Assembly (NCBI GenBank): GCA_001603845.1
Contig: LUZZ01000042.1
Coordinates: 1 to 45,311, forward strand
Direction: 5' to 3'
Length of the DNA: 45,311 nucleotides
Origin: Syntrophobacterales bacterium Delta_01
Lineage (GTDB): Bacteria; Desulfobacterota; Syntrophobacteria; Syntrophobacterales; Syntrophobacteraceae
Shown here one piece after another: positions 30,582 to 40,061 of the stretch. Below the pieces are notes generated by a model. It was not told where the DNA came from and made no database searches. It worked only from the letters and a program-made list of their open reading frames with translations. The position numbers and the translations under genes were made by a program. How positions within the stretch are numbered: the first letter of the stretch is position 1; each line of letters opens with the position of its first letter.

Positions 30582-32207
30582 TTACGGAATCAGTTTCAGT
30601 TCCCCCAGGAATTTCTGGTACGAATCGTCTCTTTCGCGGAGCAGGGCGTCGGGAAAGGCCTTTTCCAGCACGAGGGACATCTGGGTGGTGCTGCGCCACC
30701 GTTTCATGGGGTCGAATTCCAGGCACCGCATGATCATATCGTTGAGCGTATCGGGGATCTCGGGCCGCCAGACCCGCGGAGGAGACGGGTACTGCTCGCA
30801 GTGCTGGATTTCGTATTCTCCGTAGGAAGACGCCTTGAAGGGAGGGGTGCCCGTGAGCATCTCGTAGAAAAGTGCCCCGAAAAGGTAAATGTCGGTGAAC
30901 GCCGGAGGCTTCTTGCGCGAAAGATACGTCCGGAACTGCTCGGGCGCTCTGTAGGAAAGATAGTGCAGCGGAAGTTTTTTGATCTCGGTTTCGGCCGGAG
31001 CGGTTTTTTCGATCTGCTTCCACAGCCCGCCGTTGCACAGCTTGATGCAGGGCCGGTCGGTGCGCACCATGATGCGCGAAGGGCGCAGGTCGAGATGGAA
31101 CGTGTTCCGGATTTTGCCGTCGTTGCCCAGGTGCAGGTGGAGGTCCCCCAGGGCTTCGAGCAACTGGTAGGCGAACTTGATGGCCAGGGGCAGCGGAATG
31201 AGTTCCCCGGTGGCAAGAATGTCGCTCAGCGAAAGCGGGTAGTGCTCGCGGACGATGAAAAAATGGTCGTCGCTGTTTGCCAGGTCGTACAGCCTGACCA
31301 GATGGTTGGACTGGGTCGCCATCTGCTCGCGTGCCCACGCGTTGAGGCCGCGCGGGGAGAGTATCCCGCCGAACTGGCCGGCCAGGTTCTGCCCGGCCAG
31401 TTTTTTCCCGCTGCCCGATTCTTCCAGTTCCACGACGATCGAGCTGGACCCCACGTGGAGCAGGTTCATGATACGGTAGCTGAGCTGCGGGCAGTCCTGC
31501 TCCTTCGGGCCGTCTTCCCTCCAGGAGGTCACCGTCTGGCCGAGCATGAGGTTCACCGAGTACCGGTCCAGCGACGAAATGGAGGAGGTGATGATTTCCC
31601 GCTCCTTCCCCTTCTTCGGCTCCCGGCCGGAACCGTTTCTGGCCTGGATGGTGGAGTCTATCTCCACTTTCTTGTTGATTTGCGAACACTTGTTGATCTT
31701 CAGGAGAATATTTTTGCGCAGTTCCTCGACGATGGTCTTGTTGGAGTAAATCAGGTTGTAAAAATGGATGGCCTCATCCCATTTGCCCATCTTCGACGCA
31801 CAGTCGCCGCACAGTTCACTCGCCTTGAGATTGTCCCACCCCAGGTCGGCCGCCTTCTTGAATTCCGCGATGGCTTCTTCCCAAAACTGCCCGTCCATGA
31901 GGGCCAGCCCGTACTCGAAATGGTCGGCCGGGCCCGACGCCGCTTTCCCGGCGGATTCCCCGGACCGGCACGCGTCCGGGTTTTCCACGGACTCTTCCCG
32001 GCAGGACGTGATGCTCCGGTGCAGTTCCTCTTTTTCCTCGTCGGAAAGACCGCTTTTGTCGATCTCTTCGCTCAACCCGGCCAGGATCTCGCCGGTTTGT
32101 TCCCGGAGCCCCTGCTCCAGGTAGACCTTCGCTTCCGACAACCGATCGAAAAACGCCTGGAACAGTTCTCCGCTGGCCGTTCCGCCGTTCAAGGTTTTAT
32201 CATCCAT
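30582..32207 (-). CDS. Serine/threonine kinase-like protein, probable pseudokinase
   Basis: FHLDLRPSRIMV, IKLCNGGLW in place of DFG, LSYRAPEQ, DIYLFGALFYEMLTGTPPF. Confidence 0.85.
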   Translation of the reverse strand: MDDKTLNGGTASGELFQAFFDRLSEAKVYLEQGLREQTGEILAGLSEEIDKSGLSDEEKEELHRSITSCREESVENPDACRSGESAGKAASGPADHFEYGLALMDGQFWEEAIAEFKKAADLGWDNLKASELCGDCASKMGKWDEAIHFYNLIYSNKTIVEELRKNILLKINKCSQINKKVEIDSTIQARNGSGREPKKGKEREIITSSISSLDRYSVNLMLGQTVTSWREDGPKEQDCPQLSYRIMNLLHVGSSSIVVELEESGSGKKLAGQNLAGQFGGILSPRGLNAWAREQMATQSNHLVRLYDLANSDDHFFIVREHYPLSLSDILATGELIPLPLAIKFAYQLLEALGDLHLHLGNDGKIRNTFHLDLRPSRIMVRTDRPCIKLCNGGLWKQIEKTAPAETEIKKLPLHYLSYRAPEQFRTYLSRKKPPAFTDIYLFGALFYEMLTGTPPFKASSYGEYEIQHCEQYPSPPRVWRPEIPDTLNDMIMRCLEFDPMKRWRSTTQMSLVLEKAFPDALLRERDDSYQKFLGELKLIP

Positions 32208-32223
32208 AAAAGGCCCCGCTCGA

Positions 32224-34050
32224 TCACTGCTCCACACTCTCGCCGGCCATATCCGCAACGCGCGCCGGGTCGAGGACTTCCGCGCACAGGCCCGACTCGG
32301 TCCTCGCGATGCCCAGGGCCGCCTGGCAGGAACACTCCTCTTCTTTTATTTCCATTTCGGCCCTGAAATCGATCCTGTCCGAATCGGAAAGCACCACCCC
32401 CCAGTCGTCGCCGAGATTGAGGAAAATCGCCATCCGAAGATCGGCCGGCGCTTTTTCCGCCTGGAAGACCGACGGGCCGATCAGCCTGAATCTGAGGGCT
32501 TGGAGGGTCCTGCGCGGCATGGCGGCCCACTCCCCGAGCACCCCGTTGCGAACGTTTCGCAAAAACGGCTTCACATCGTCCAGGGTAGCGTACCCCCGCG
32601 CCCGGATTTTATCGGCCACTTTCCTGGAAATCCGGCTGTACTTCACCATGTTGGGGAAAAAAACGCCGTAAGACCGCCCGCAATAGCGGAAAAGACACAG
32701 GTCTTCCCGCCTGGTCCGGCTTTCCCGCCCGGCCGGGGGCCCGGCATCCGCCGCCTGCCCGGCCCCCTTTTCGGCGGACGGTACCGATTGGGCCTCGCAG
32801 GCCGAAAGGACCTTCTCCAGGTTTTCGACCCACGCGGCCCTGCTGTTCAAACTCCCCCCCTGCTCTCTCAACGCCCCTACTCGGAACTCCATCCCCGCCC
32901 GAATGCCGGCCAGCATTTCCACCACCGGCGCAAGTCCGGCGCTCTTGCCCAGCACCGTTTCGACTTTGCGCAAGCGGTTGATTTCGGCTTCGAGCCCCTC
33001 GATGGTTTCCGCCAGGGACCGCCCCGACGCTTTCATCCAATCTCTTAAATCAATGAGCGACCAGTCGCCGGGCATGGGCGCCTCCGGCGCCTTGGGCCGC
33101 CGGTGTCCCGCTTCCGGCCTGGGCGAACGGGCGGTCAAATCCTCCGCACGATCCGGGGGCCGTGCAACCTCCTCTTTCGCCTTTTCGCCGCTTCCCGCCG
33201 GCCCGCTTTCCAACCCGCCTTCCGCCTGTTCTTCTCCGCCGGCCTGCGGCCTGGTTTCCCTGGCCGCCATCGCCTTTTCCCGCATCAGCCGAAACCGGCC
33301 CAGGAGGGACACGATCCGCTCTTTTTCGCCCGGCCCCGGGGCTTCCTCCATCAACAGCATGTGCGCCAGCAGCCCCTGCGACTCCCGGATCAGCTCGATG
33401 ATCTGGTTGTTTACGAACTGCGGCCTGGCGTTCAGCCGGGCAAGGATCACCTTGAGCATCTTGAATATGGGAACGGTCTGAGGCGCGCTGCCCGCAAACG
33501 GTTCGAGCCCCGACAGGGCCGCCTGGAGCTTCCTGATGTTCTGCTGCGAAAACTCCCAGTCCAAACTGAGGTACGCCGCGTTGAAAACCTCGACCAGCTT
33601 GGGCAGCTCGTCCCTGGCTCCGTAGCCCGTCCTGAACGCCGGTGAAGGCCCGGAGGGGTAAAAATCCTCGTGGGTTTCCGGCCCGGCTTCCACGGCTTGC
33701 GGCTGCCCGGCCGGTTCCTCCGGTGGGGCCGGCGAAGCCGGGACCGCTTCCCCGCTTTCTTCCGCCTGTGCCTCGCGGCTTACCGGAACGAAAAGGGCGT
33801 CGATTTCCCTGTCGATTTCGGCATCCAAGGCTTTGGGATCAAACGGTTCCTTCCCGCTGCCGGCCGCTCCGCCCCCCGGCACCGCAATGCTTCCGCCGGC
33901 CATGGAGATTTCCGCGGCTCCCGGAGCACCGGTGCGCGGCTTTGCCGCCGGGACGAACAGGGAATCGATTTCCCTGTCGATTTCGTTTTCGATGGCTTCG
34001 AAATCTACTCCGGCTGCCGCGTCCTGAGCGTTATCTCTTGTCTCGACCAT
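32224..34050 (-). CDS. Large uncharacterised signalling-associated protein with two EIDREID(S/A)LFVP motifs
   Basis: Start MVETRDNAQ at 34050; disordered N-terminus, globular C-terminus. Confidence 0.75.
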   Translation of the reverse strand: MVETRDNAQDAAAGVDFEAIENEIDREIDSLFVPAAKPRTGAPGAAEISMAGGSIAVPGGGAAGSGKEPFDPKALDAEIDREIDALFVPVSREAQAEESGEAVPASPAPPEEPAGQPQAVEAGPETHEDFYPSGPSPAFRTGYGARDELPKLVEVFNAAYLSLDWEFSQQNIRKLQAALSGLEPFAGSAPQTVPIFKMLKVILARLNARPQFVNNQIIELIRESQGLLAHMLLMEEAPGPGEKERIVSLLGRFRLMREKAMAARETRPQAGGEEQAEGGLESGPAGSGEKAKEEVARPPDRAEDLTARSPRPEAGHRRPKAPEAPMPGDWSLIDLRDWMKASGRSLAETIEGLEAEINRLRKVETVLGKSAGLAPVVEMLAGIRAGMEFRVGALREQGGSLNSRAAWVENLEKVLSACEAQSVPSAEKGAGQAADAGPPAGRESRTRREDLCLFRYCGRSYGVFFPNMVKYSRISRKVADKIRARGYATLDDVKPFLRNVRNGVLGEWAAMPRRTLQALRFRLIGPSVFQAEKAPADLRMAIFLNLGDDWGVVLSDSDRIDFRAEMEIKEEECSCQAALGIARTESGLCAEVLDPARVADMAGESVEQ

Positions 34051-34106
34051 GGTATTCCTTCCCTGCCTGCGGCCGGTGTGGTGCCGGGTGCCCGGTGGGG
34101 GCGGTT

Positions 34107-34733
34107 TCAGCTCCTGGCCGCAAGGTCGCCGCCCACTTTCTGGATCACGCTTTTTATGGTGCGCTTGCTGATCTCGCGCAGGGTCTCGTACACCCCCTCG
34201 CCGGATAGCGCGCTGGCCTCGAACCACGGCACATCCAGCTCTTGGTTGAGGTCGTTTTGGAGTTCTTCGACGCTGAGCAACGGGATATTCGATTTCAAAA
34301 GATCGCGCTTGTTGTACTGAAGGACAACGGGGACCTGCGGGAGCACCAGTCCTTCATCCACCAGGTTCTGCCCGAGGTTTTGCAGGCTCTCGACGTTTTT
34401 CGCCTTCTGGACGCGAAGCGAATCGGCCACGAACACCACGCCGTCCACCCCTCGCAGCACCAGTTTCCGGGTGGTGTTGTACATTACCTGTCCCGGCACG
34501 GTATAAAGCTGGATGCGTATGGTCATGTTGAGGACCTTGCCGATGCTCAGGGGCAGAAAGTCGAAGAAAAGAGTCCGGTCCCCCTTGGTATCTATGGTCA
34601 CCATCTTGCCGCAGACCTGCCGGGACAGGGATTCGTGAATGTGGAGCAGATTGGTGGTCTTTCCACCACGCCCGGGACCATAGTAGACGATCTTGGCCTG
34701 AATTTCGTTTTTGCTCAAATCTATGAAGGCCAC
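34107..34733 (-). CDS. mglA: MglA-family Ras-like GTPase
   Basis: KIVYYGPGRGGKTTNLLHIH, LYTVPGQVMYNTTRKLVLRGVDGVVFVADS, QYNKRDL; GTG start. Confidence 0.93.
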   Translation of the reverse strand: MAFIDLSKNEIQAKIVYYGPGRGGKTTNLLHIHESLSRQVCGKMVTIDTKGDRTLFFDFLPLSIGKVLNMTIRIQLYTVPGQVMYNTTRKLVLRGVDGVVFVADSLRVQKAKNVESLQNLGQNLVDEGLVLPQVPVVLQYNKRDLLKSNIPLLSVEELQNDLNQELDVPWFEASALSGEGVYETLREISKRTIKSVIQKVGGDLAARS

Positions 34734-35137
34734 GCAGTTACCCCTTCCGCCTCGCGGAAAACGGCGCTCATCTGCTTGATGGCGCCTACCAGCTTGAGCC
34801 TGATAAGGCCCAGGGAAACATTGTCGTTGAAAAGTGTAATGATCAGGTAGTCGCTGCCCAGGCGGCTGAAGTGTATGTTGCGCTTGCCCCCCTTGTGGAA
34901 CATGAGCGTGAAGTCTTCTTCCCCGATGAGTTTCGCGATCTGGGCGGTGGCGGCGAAATTGGCCGCCGACAGCGCCGCCAGGGAAAAGATGTCCTCCATT
35001 TCCAGCGACCCGCACCGCAGTATCAGGTTCCCTGAAAGATCGGCCACTACCACGAGTTCGGCGCCTGAGTCGAGAAGCTCATCGGCTACGATGTCTCCCA
35101 GTATCTCGAGTTCGCTTTTGGTCAGTATTAGGCTCAT
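34721..35137 (-). CDS. Roadblock/LC7 (MglB-like) protein
   Basis: AELVVVADLSGNLILRCGSLEMEDIFSLAALSAANFAATAQIAKLIGEEDFTLMFHKGG; overlaps mglA. Confidence 0.88.
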   Translation of the reverse strand: MSLILTKSELEILGDIVADELLDSGAELVVVADLSGNLILRCGSLEMEDIFSLAALSAANFAATAQIAKLIGEEDFTLMFHKGGKRNIHFSRLGSDYLIITLFNDNVSLGLIRLKLVGAIKQMSAVFREAEGVTAWPS

Positions 35138-35325
35138 CGGTGCTCTTTTCTTTCGGGGATAACCTCCGCAAACTGGGCTGAGGGATTGGTTATGCAAGAT
35201 CCATGCAGCCCTTCAATCCGGTCTCGCGGGTCGGCGCCCCTTGCCTTCTGCTTCGTGCCCCTGGTGTTCGGTCCCTGTTTTCACCCGTCCCGCCGTCCCG
35301 CAACGGCATCGTCTCCCGCAAATCC

Positions 35326-36444
35326 TTATCCAGCCTGGAGTTCGGCGAGGTCGCCGAACAGGGGATGGTTTTTGTCCAGGTCCAGGATCTTGAGAGGTGC
35401 AATGAACATTTCATCACGGACTGCCAGGGAACACAAAATCTCTTCGCTGTCGCCCGGATCGAAGATATCGGTAATTTCGATTTTCTGGTTCGATTTCAGG
35501 TTCTTGGCTTCTTTTCCCAGAAACTCTATCAGCCCGTCCGACACATGGGCCTCCACCGGGATATATTCCCTGACCTTCTGTATGAAGCCGGAGTACCTGC
35601 CCGCGTAATGCTTCTCGTCCTTTTGCTGGAGCGACTGGAGCAGGAGCTGTTCGAACGGCTTTTCAATGGTTACCACGTTGGATGCCACATTCGCGCGGGT
35701 GACGAAACGGCCGTTTTCCCACCCGAAAATTTTGAGCAGCGCCTCCTCGCCCTGAATGACGCCCGTTTGAGCGTGGAGCACCCGTCCCTTGCCCACGAAG
35801 ATGTTTCCCTTCTCCATCCTGGAATACACTTCGATTTCCAAATTGGAGCGGGAGAGGCATCCGAGCTGGATGAGGTCGGCGAGCCGGATGGAGGATATCG
35901 TGCCGTGAAACCCGGACGTCGCCTCGTAGCCCTCGATCTTGCCGATGGAAGTGTCCAGGGTGGTCTCGGCCAGGACCGCGCCGTCCAGGTTGGCCATTTT
36001 GAATTTCACGTTGGTAAGCCTTGCCTTGCGGAGATTGCAGCCGTCCAGGTTGGCCCCTTCCAGGTCCGCCCCGTCCAGGTCGGCTTCTTCCAGGTCGGCC
36101 CGCATGAGGGTGGCCCCCACCAGGTTCGCCCCCTTGAGGTTTGCTCCCCGCAGCCTGCACGCGTTGAGATTGGCCACCGTGGCCTTGGCGTTTTGAAGGT
36201 TTGCCCCTTCCAGGTTCGCCCCCAGCAGGTTCGTCGAATGCAGGTTGGCCATTTCGAGGTTCGCACCGCTCAGGTTGGAGCGCCTGAGATTGGCGTTGGA
36301 CAGATCCGCGTTGCGAAGATCGGCCTCCACCAGCCAGCCCGCATTGGTGAGGTCCATGGAGGAAAGGTCGAGCCCCCGGAGAAACGCCGGCCCTCTTCCG
36401 GCGATCACGGCCGCCAGCAACTGATCGCGTTTTATTTCAGACAT
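35326..36444 (-). CDS. Pentapeptide-repeat plus DUF4388-like protein
   Basis: A(D/N)LxxANL repeats then GFHGTISSIRLADLIQLGCLSRSNLEIEVYS...GKGRVLHAQTG. Confidence 0.9.
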   Translation of the reverse strand: MSEIKRDQLLAAVIAGRGPAFLRGLDLSSMDLTNAGWLVEADLRNADLSNANLRRSNLSGANLEMANLHSTNLLGANLEGANLQNAKATVANLNACRLRGANLKGANLVGATLMRADLEEADLDGADLEGANLDGCNLRKARLTNVKFKMANLDGAVLAETTLDTSIGKIEGYEATSGFHGTISSIRLADLIQLGCLSRSNLEIEVYSRMEKGNIFVGKGRVLHAQTGVIQGEEALLKIFGWENGRFVTRANVASNVVTIEKPFEQLLLQSLQQKDEKHYAGRYSGFIQKVREYIPVEAHVSDGLIEFLGKEAKNLKSNQKIEITDIFDPGDSEEILCSLAVRDEMFIAPLKILDLDKNHPLFGDLAELQAG

Positions 36445-36829
36445 GAGTTCACGCCCCCTGTTAAAAAGACTTTCGGGCACTCCCTGCAGGTTCCACAGGC
36501 AATAAGTGGGCCGGACGGCGCCGCAGGCGCCGGGAGTGTACCGCACCTCAAAAAATATCGGTAATATGCTGGAAAAAATGAAACTAATCGTTACCGCCGG
36601 ATACCGGTTGGCGATTTTTAGGGCATGGTGGAGTACTATGGAATACGAAATTGGAATTTCATTTACACACCATTTTCGAATTGACCGGTAATCCAGCGGC
36701 CGGAAAATGAAACGGCCCCGAAACCGGGTTCGGGGCTTCCCGGCCATAATTTTTAAAGGAACGGGGAAAAAGCTTCCGGGCCTGTTGCCAAAAGAATATT
36801 AAGTTCCATCAATAGCGGAACGAGCGAAA

Positions 36830-36876
36830 ATCCCCCTCCCTGCGATGGGAGGGGTTAGGGGAGGAGTCCATGCTTT
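36830..36876. repeat. Dispersed repeat (ccctccctgcgatgggaggggttaggggagga)
   Basis: Partial match to window start 5-50. Confidence 0.5.
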
Positions 36877-37095
36877 TGACGGCCTCCTGCTGGAATTTGG
36901 TTTCGGACAACAGCCCCTTCCCTCGCGCTCTTAAGGCGCCGTTTCGACACCATTTTGGATGCAGTCCGGTATAACGATGTTATTTCAATGGATTGCCGCA
37001 GGTTTGCGAGGAGGTTCAGGGCTTGTCCGGAAATAAGCCTTTTGGGGACCGCGCCGGATGCGGGAAAATTCCGGCGTCGCCGGGGGAGGCGGAGG

Positions 37096-38103
37096 CTAGT
37101 AAAATATCGTGCGGCACCGGTGGTAGGGCCGGGTCCGGAATTCGTCCTTCTGGCCCAGGCTCCACAGCCAGCCGTCCACTTCCGGGCTCGTCACCTCGCC
37201 TCCGGTGCGGCCGGACCGGTCGAGCCGGTTAAACGATTTTCTTATTTCTTCGACGGCGTGGACGGTCATGGCCCTGATTTCGACCCCGGGCGCCGACCCC
37301 GGCTCCAGGGCGTCCAGGCGGTCGATGCGGGCGGAAAGTTCCGGGCCGTAGCCGATGATTCCCAGTTCCCGGAGCACCTGGGGCAGCTTGTAGTCGGCAA
37401 AGGCGGTGAGCCGGCCGATGTCGTGAAATCCGCCCGTGCCCTTCCCGCCGAAAGCGTTGTAGAGGTCGGCCGCAAATATCTGCGCCCGCTTCCAGAAAAA
37501 GACCTTTCGCCCCCGGTAAGCCGCCTCGTCCCGGAAGCTCGGAAAAAGGGCGACGACGTCCCGCACCAGCCTCACGGCGCTTCCCGAAGCGGCACGGACC
37601 AGGGAGGCCACGTCGCCCCCCAGCTCGGACAGGATGACGGCCCCGGCTTCCGCCAGGTTTTCCAGCCGCTTTTCGAAAAGCGGGATCCTGCCGCGGCCCG
37701 AAAAGATGCGCTCCAGGTCCCGCCGGCTCACCGCGGCCGCCCAGGCGGGATCGGTTACCGGGAACCCCCACTCCAGGGCACGCTTGAGCGAAGCCGCAAG
37801 CCCCCAGTAGCCTGACCATTCGCGCCCTCCCCAAGCCACCGTCCACACCGGCTCCCCCGGATCGGGCCAGAAGCAGTGGTTGAGCACGTCCAGGATAAAG
37901 ATCCACCGCACCGTCCGGTCCGTCCCGTCGCAGAAATGGCACGGGTGCTCCCACCCGAAGGAAGGACCCGGCGGGGGGCCCCACTTCTCAATCGCGGGTG
38001 CGATCATTTCCGGGTGGAAAGAAACTTCGGCGGCCTGCGAAACGACCTCCGCGGCCGAACTCAAAACCGGCAGCGCGGCCTCTGTGTCAGAAGCGGTTGG
38101 CAA
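37096..38103 (-). CDS. Queuosine salvage protein (QNG1/DUF2419-like)
   Basis: WIFILDVLNHCFWPD, FADYKLPQVLRELGI, VDGWLWSLGQ, C-terminal YHRCRTIFY; probable TTG start 38103 overlapping the upstream stop. Confidence 0.85.
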   Translation of the reverse strand: MPTASDTEAALPVLSSAAEVVSQAAEVSFHPEMIAPAIEKWGPPPGPSFGWEHPCHFCDGTDRTVRWIFILDVLNHCFWPDPGEPVWTVAWGGREWSGYWGLAASLKRALEWGFPVTDPAWAAAVSRRDLERIFSGRGRIPLFEKRLENLAEAGAVILSELGGDVASLVRAASGSAVRLVRDVVALFPSFRDEAAYRGRKVFFWKRAQIFAADLYNAFGGKGTGGFHDIGRLTAFADYKLPQVLRELGIIGYGPELSARIDRLDALEPGSAPGVEIRAMTVHAVEEIRKSFNRLDRSGRTGGEVTSPEVDGWLWSLGQKDEFRTRPYHRCRTIFY

Positions 38104-39028
38104 GAAATACCCCGATCGTAACCAGGATCGTCCCGACCATGACGGAAGCATCCAGGGGCTCGCTCAGGATGAGATGAGCGAGCAAAACGGAGCTTATCGG
38201 GACAAGGTTGATGAAAATACCCGCCCTGGAAGGCCCCAGGGCGCTGATGCCTTCGTAGTACCACACAAAAGCCAGGGCGGAGCCGAAAAAACCCAGGAAA
38301 AAAATCCCCTCCCAGACGGAAACCGAAAAGTGCAGCGCGCTCCGCGCCACCCCCTCGCTCATGGCCGGGATAAACAGGCACAGCGTCCCCAGCGCGCAGG
38401 CGTACGTCACGGCCAGCAGGGGCGTAAGGTTCTTCATCACGGTCTTTCCGAGCAGCGAATAGGAGACCCAACTGGCCACGCAGCCGAATATGAAAAGCTC
38501 CCCCACCCCGATCCCGCCGTGAAAAACCGAATGCAGATCGCCTCTTATCGCAACCGTCGCCGCCCCGCAAACCGAGATCGCGATCCCCATGGATTTCACA
38601 AACCCCAGCTTCTCCTTGAAAATGAGCGCGGAAAGCAGCGCGATGAAAGCCGGGTTGGCGGCGACGATGAGGGAGGCCCTGCTCGCCGAAACCGTCTGAA
38701 GGCCCGAAAAGAAGAAAAAATTGTAGCCGAAAACGCCCGTGAGGCCGAGCAGGCACAGCATGAAGATATGCCGGGCGTCGGGCACCACTATCCTGCCGTG
38801 GGCCTTGAACACGAAAAGAGACAGGAAAACCGAGGCGACTACAAAGCGCAGAAAGGCGGCTGAAAAAGGCCCCGCCTCCCGTGAGACGATCCGGCCGGCG
38901 ATGAAGGTTCCGCCCCAGAAAACGGCGGTGAGGACCAGTTTTACATAAAGGAGGGCGTCCGACCGGCTCCGGGCACCCGCTACCGTGCAGGAAGAAGCTT
39001 GTCGCATCTGTTGGAAGTCATTTCTCAT
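38087..39028 (-). CDS. EamA/DMT-family permease
   Basis: ~10 [37 protein letters not shown] and second EamA half. Confidence 0.9.
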   Translation of the reverse strand: MRNDFQQMRQASSCTVAGARSRSDALLYVKLVLTAVFWGGTFIAGRIVSREAGPFSAAFLRFVVASVFLSLFVFKAHGRIVVPDARHIFMLCLLGLTGVFGYNFFFFSGLQTVSASRASLIVAANPAFIALLSALIFKEKLGFVKSMGIAISVCGAATVAIRGDLHSVFHGGIGVGELFIFGCVASWVSYSLLGKTVMKNLTPLLAVTYACALGTLCLFIPAMSEGVARSALHFSVSVWEGIFFLGFFGSALAFVWYYEGISALGPSRAGIFINLVPISSVLLAHLILSEPLDASVMVGTILVTIGVFLANRF

Positions 39029-39321
39029 GTGGAAGGTTGGTCAGTGAAACGGGTAACTTCTATACTCCCGGAACGGCGTTCGGCTTGCCACAGGTCATAT
39101 TGCATCTGCAGGCGCAGCCAGGTTTCCGGATTGCCGCCGAACGCCTTCGATAACCGGATGGCCATCTCCGGCGAGACGCCGCTGTGCCCATTCAGAAGTT
39201 CCGAAAGTGCCTTGCGTGTAACCCCCAGCCCCTTGGCCGCCGCCGTCACCGATAGACCAAGCGGATCAAGGCACATCTCGCGGATAATTTCCCCAGGATG
39301 CGGTGGGTCATGCATTTTCAC
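39025..39321 (-). CDS. higA: HigA-family antitoxin (XRE HTH)
   Basis: [55 protein letters not shown]. Confidence 0.93.
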   Translation of the reverse strand: MKMHDPPHPGEIIREMCLDPLGLSVTAAAKGLGVTRKALSELLNGHSGVSPEMAIRLSKAFGGNPETWLRLQMQYDLWQAERRSGSIEVTRFTDQPST

Positions 39322-39342
39322 TTCTTCTCCCCCCTCTTCGGG

Positions 39343-39621
39343 TCAATGGTAATCGACCAAGTCGACATTGGTGACATTTTCGTCCTTGAATTCGAAGACC
39401 ATTCGCAAATTGCCGGTTACCGGCACCGCCCACTGTCCTTGACGGTCGCCCTTCAGGGGATGGAGCCGAAATCCCGGCAGATCCAGATCCGCCGGCCGAC
39501 AGCTTACGTTCAGATAACCAAGAATCTGGCGGAGCTTTCGCACATATTGGGCGGGTATTCCGCTCTGATCGCCATGCGCAAAGAACTCCTCCAACCCCTT
39601 GTGGCGAAACCGCACAATCAT
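39343..39621 (-). CDS. higB: HigB/RelE-family toxin
   Basis: HKGLEEFFAHGDQSGIPAQYVRKLRQIL...GFRLHPLKGDRQGQWAVPVTGNLRMVFEF. Confidence 0.93.
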   Translation of the reverse strand: MIVRFRHKGLEEFFAHGDQSGIPAQYVRKLRQILGYLNVSCRPADLDLPGFRLHPLKGDRQGQWAVPVTGNLRMVFEFKDENVTNVDLVDYH

Positions 39622-39630
39622 GTATCACCA

Positions 39631-39656
39631 GTAACGTTATAGGTTACACATGTCAA
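39631..39656 (-). promoter_or_regulatory. higBA promoter/operator candidate
   Basis: Minus strand TTGACA followed by inverted repeat GTAACctataacGTTAC upstream of higB. Confidence 0.5.
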
Positions 39657-39708
39657 GGCCGTTTCTTTCTGCGAAGTTTAAATTTTCTCTTGGTACCGCT
39701 GGTCCGCC

Positions 39709-39816
39709 GGCTACCAAGCTCCAGCTTGCGAACCAGCGGAAAGACACCGGATTCCCGCCCAAAAGCGTTGCGGGAATGACGATTTTGGTGGTTTTGCTTT
39801 TATTTGTGAGTCCACG
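39709..39816. repeat. Dispersed intergenic repeat, copy B
   Basis: 39740-39816 aligns to 8033-8111; degenerate hairpin 39709-39734. Confidence 0.8.
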
Positions 39817-39993
39817 TTTGAGCAACAAGCCCCCTCAGCGTGCCCACCCTTCCCGCATTCCAAACCGATAAGAAACGGTGGACACGGTGGAGCTGTGCCC
39901 ACCGGCTGCCTCTTCCGAAAACTTCGGCCTGGGAACCAGGAACCGCATTACGCCCGGCCCCCCGCTCCCGGCATCCCGGACGCGAAACGAAAC

Positions 39994-40020
39994 CGCCCGC
40001 AGGCGGGTGGCCTGCGGGCG
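39994..40020 (-). terminator. Terminator-like stem-loop after the glutamate synthase operon
   Basis: cgcccgcagg-cgggtgg-cctgcgggcg; minus strand continues gtttcgttt. Confidence 0.6.
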
Positions 40021-40061
40021 TGTAGCATAACGGTTTCGTTGACAGAACTGAAACTTTATTT

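Noticed and set aside
30495-32366. 623-aa plus-strand ORF over the pseudokinase
   Set aside because: Antisense shadow ORF; also runs through the heptamer array
35203-36564. 453-aa plus-strand ORF with VQVGPFQVRPVQVG repeats
   Set aside because: Repeat pattern is just the antisense reading of the pentapeptide repeats
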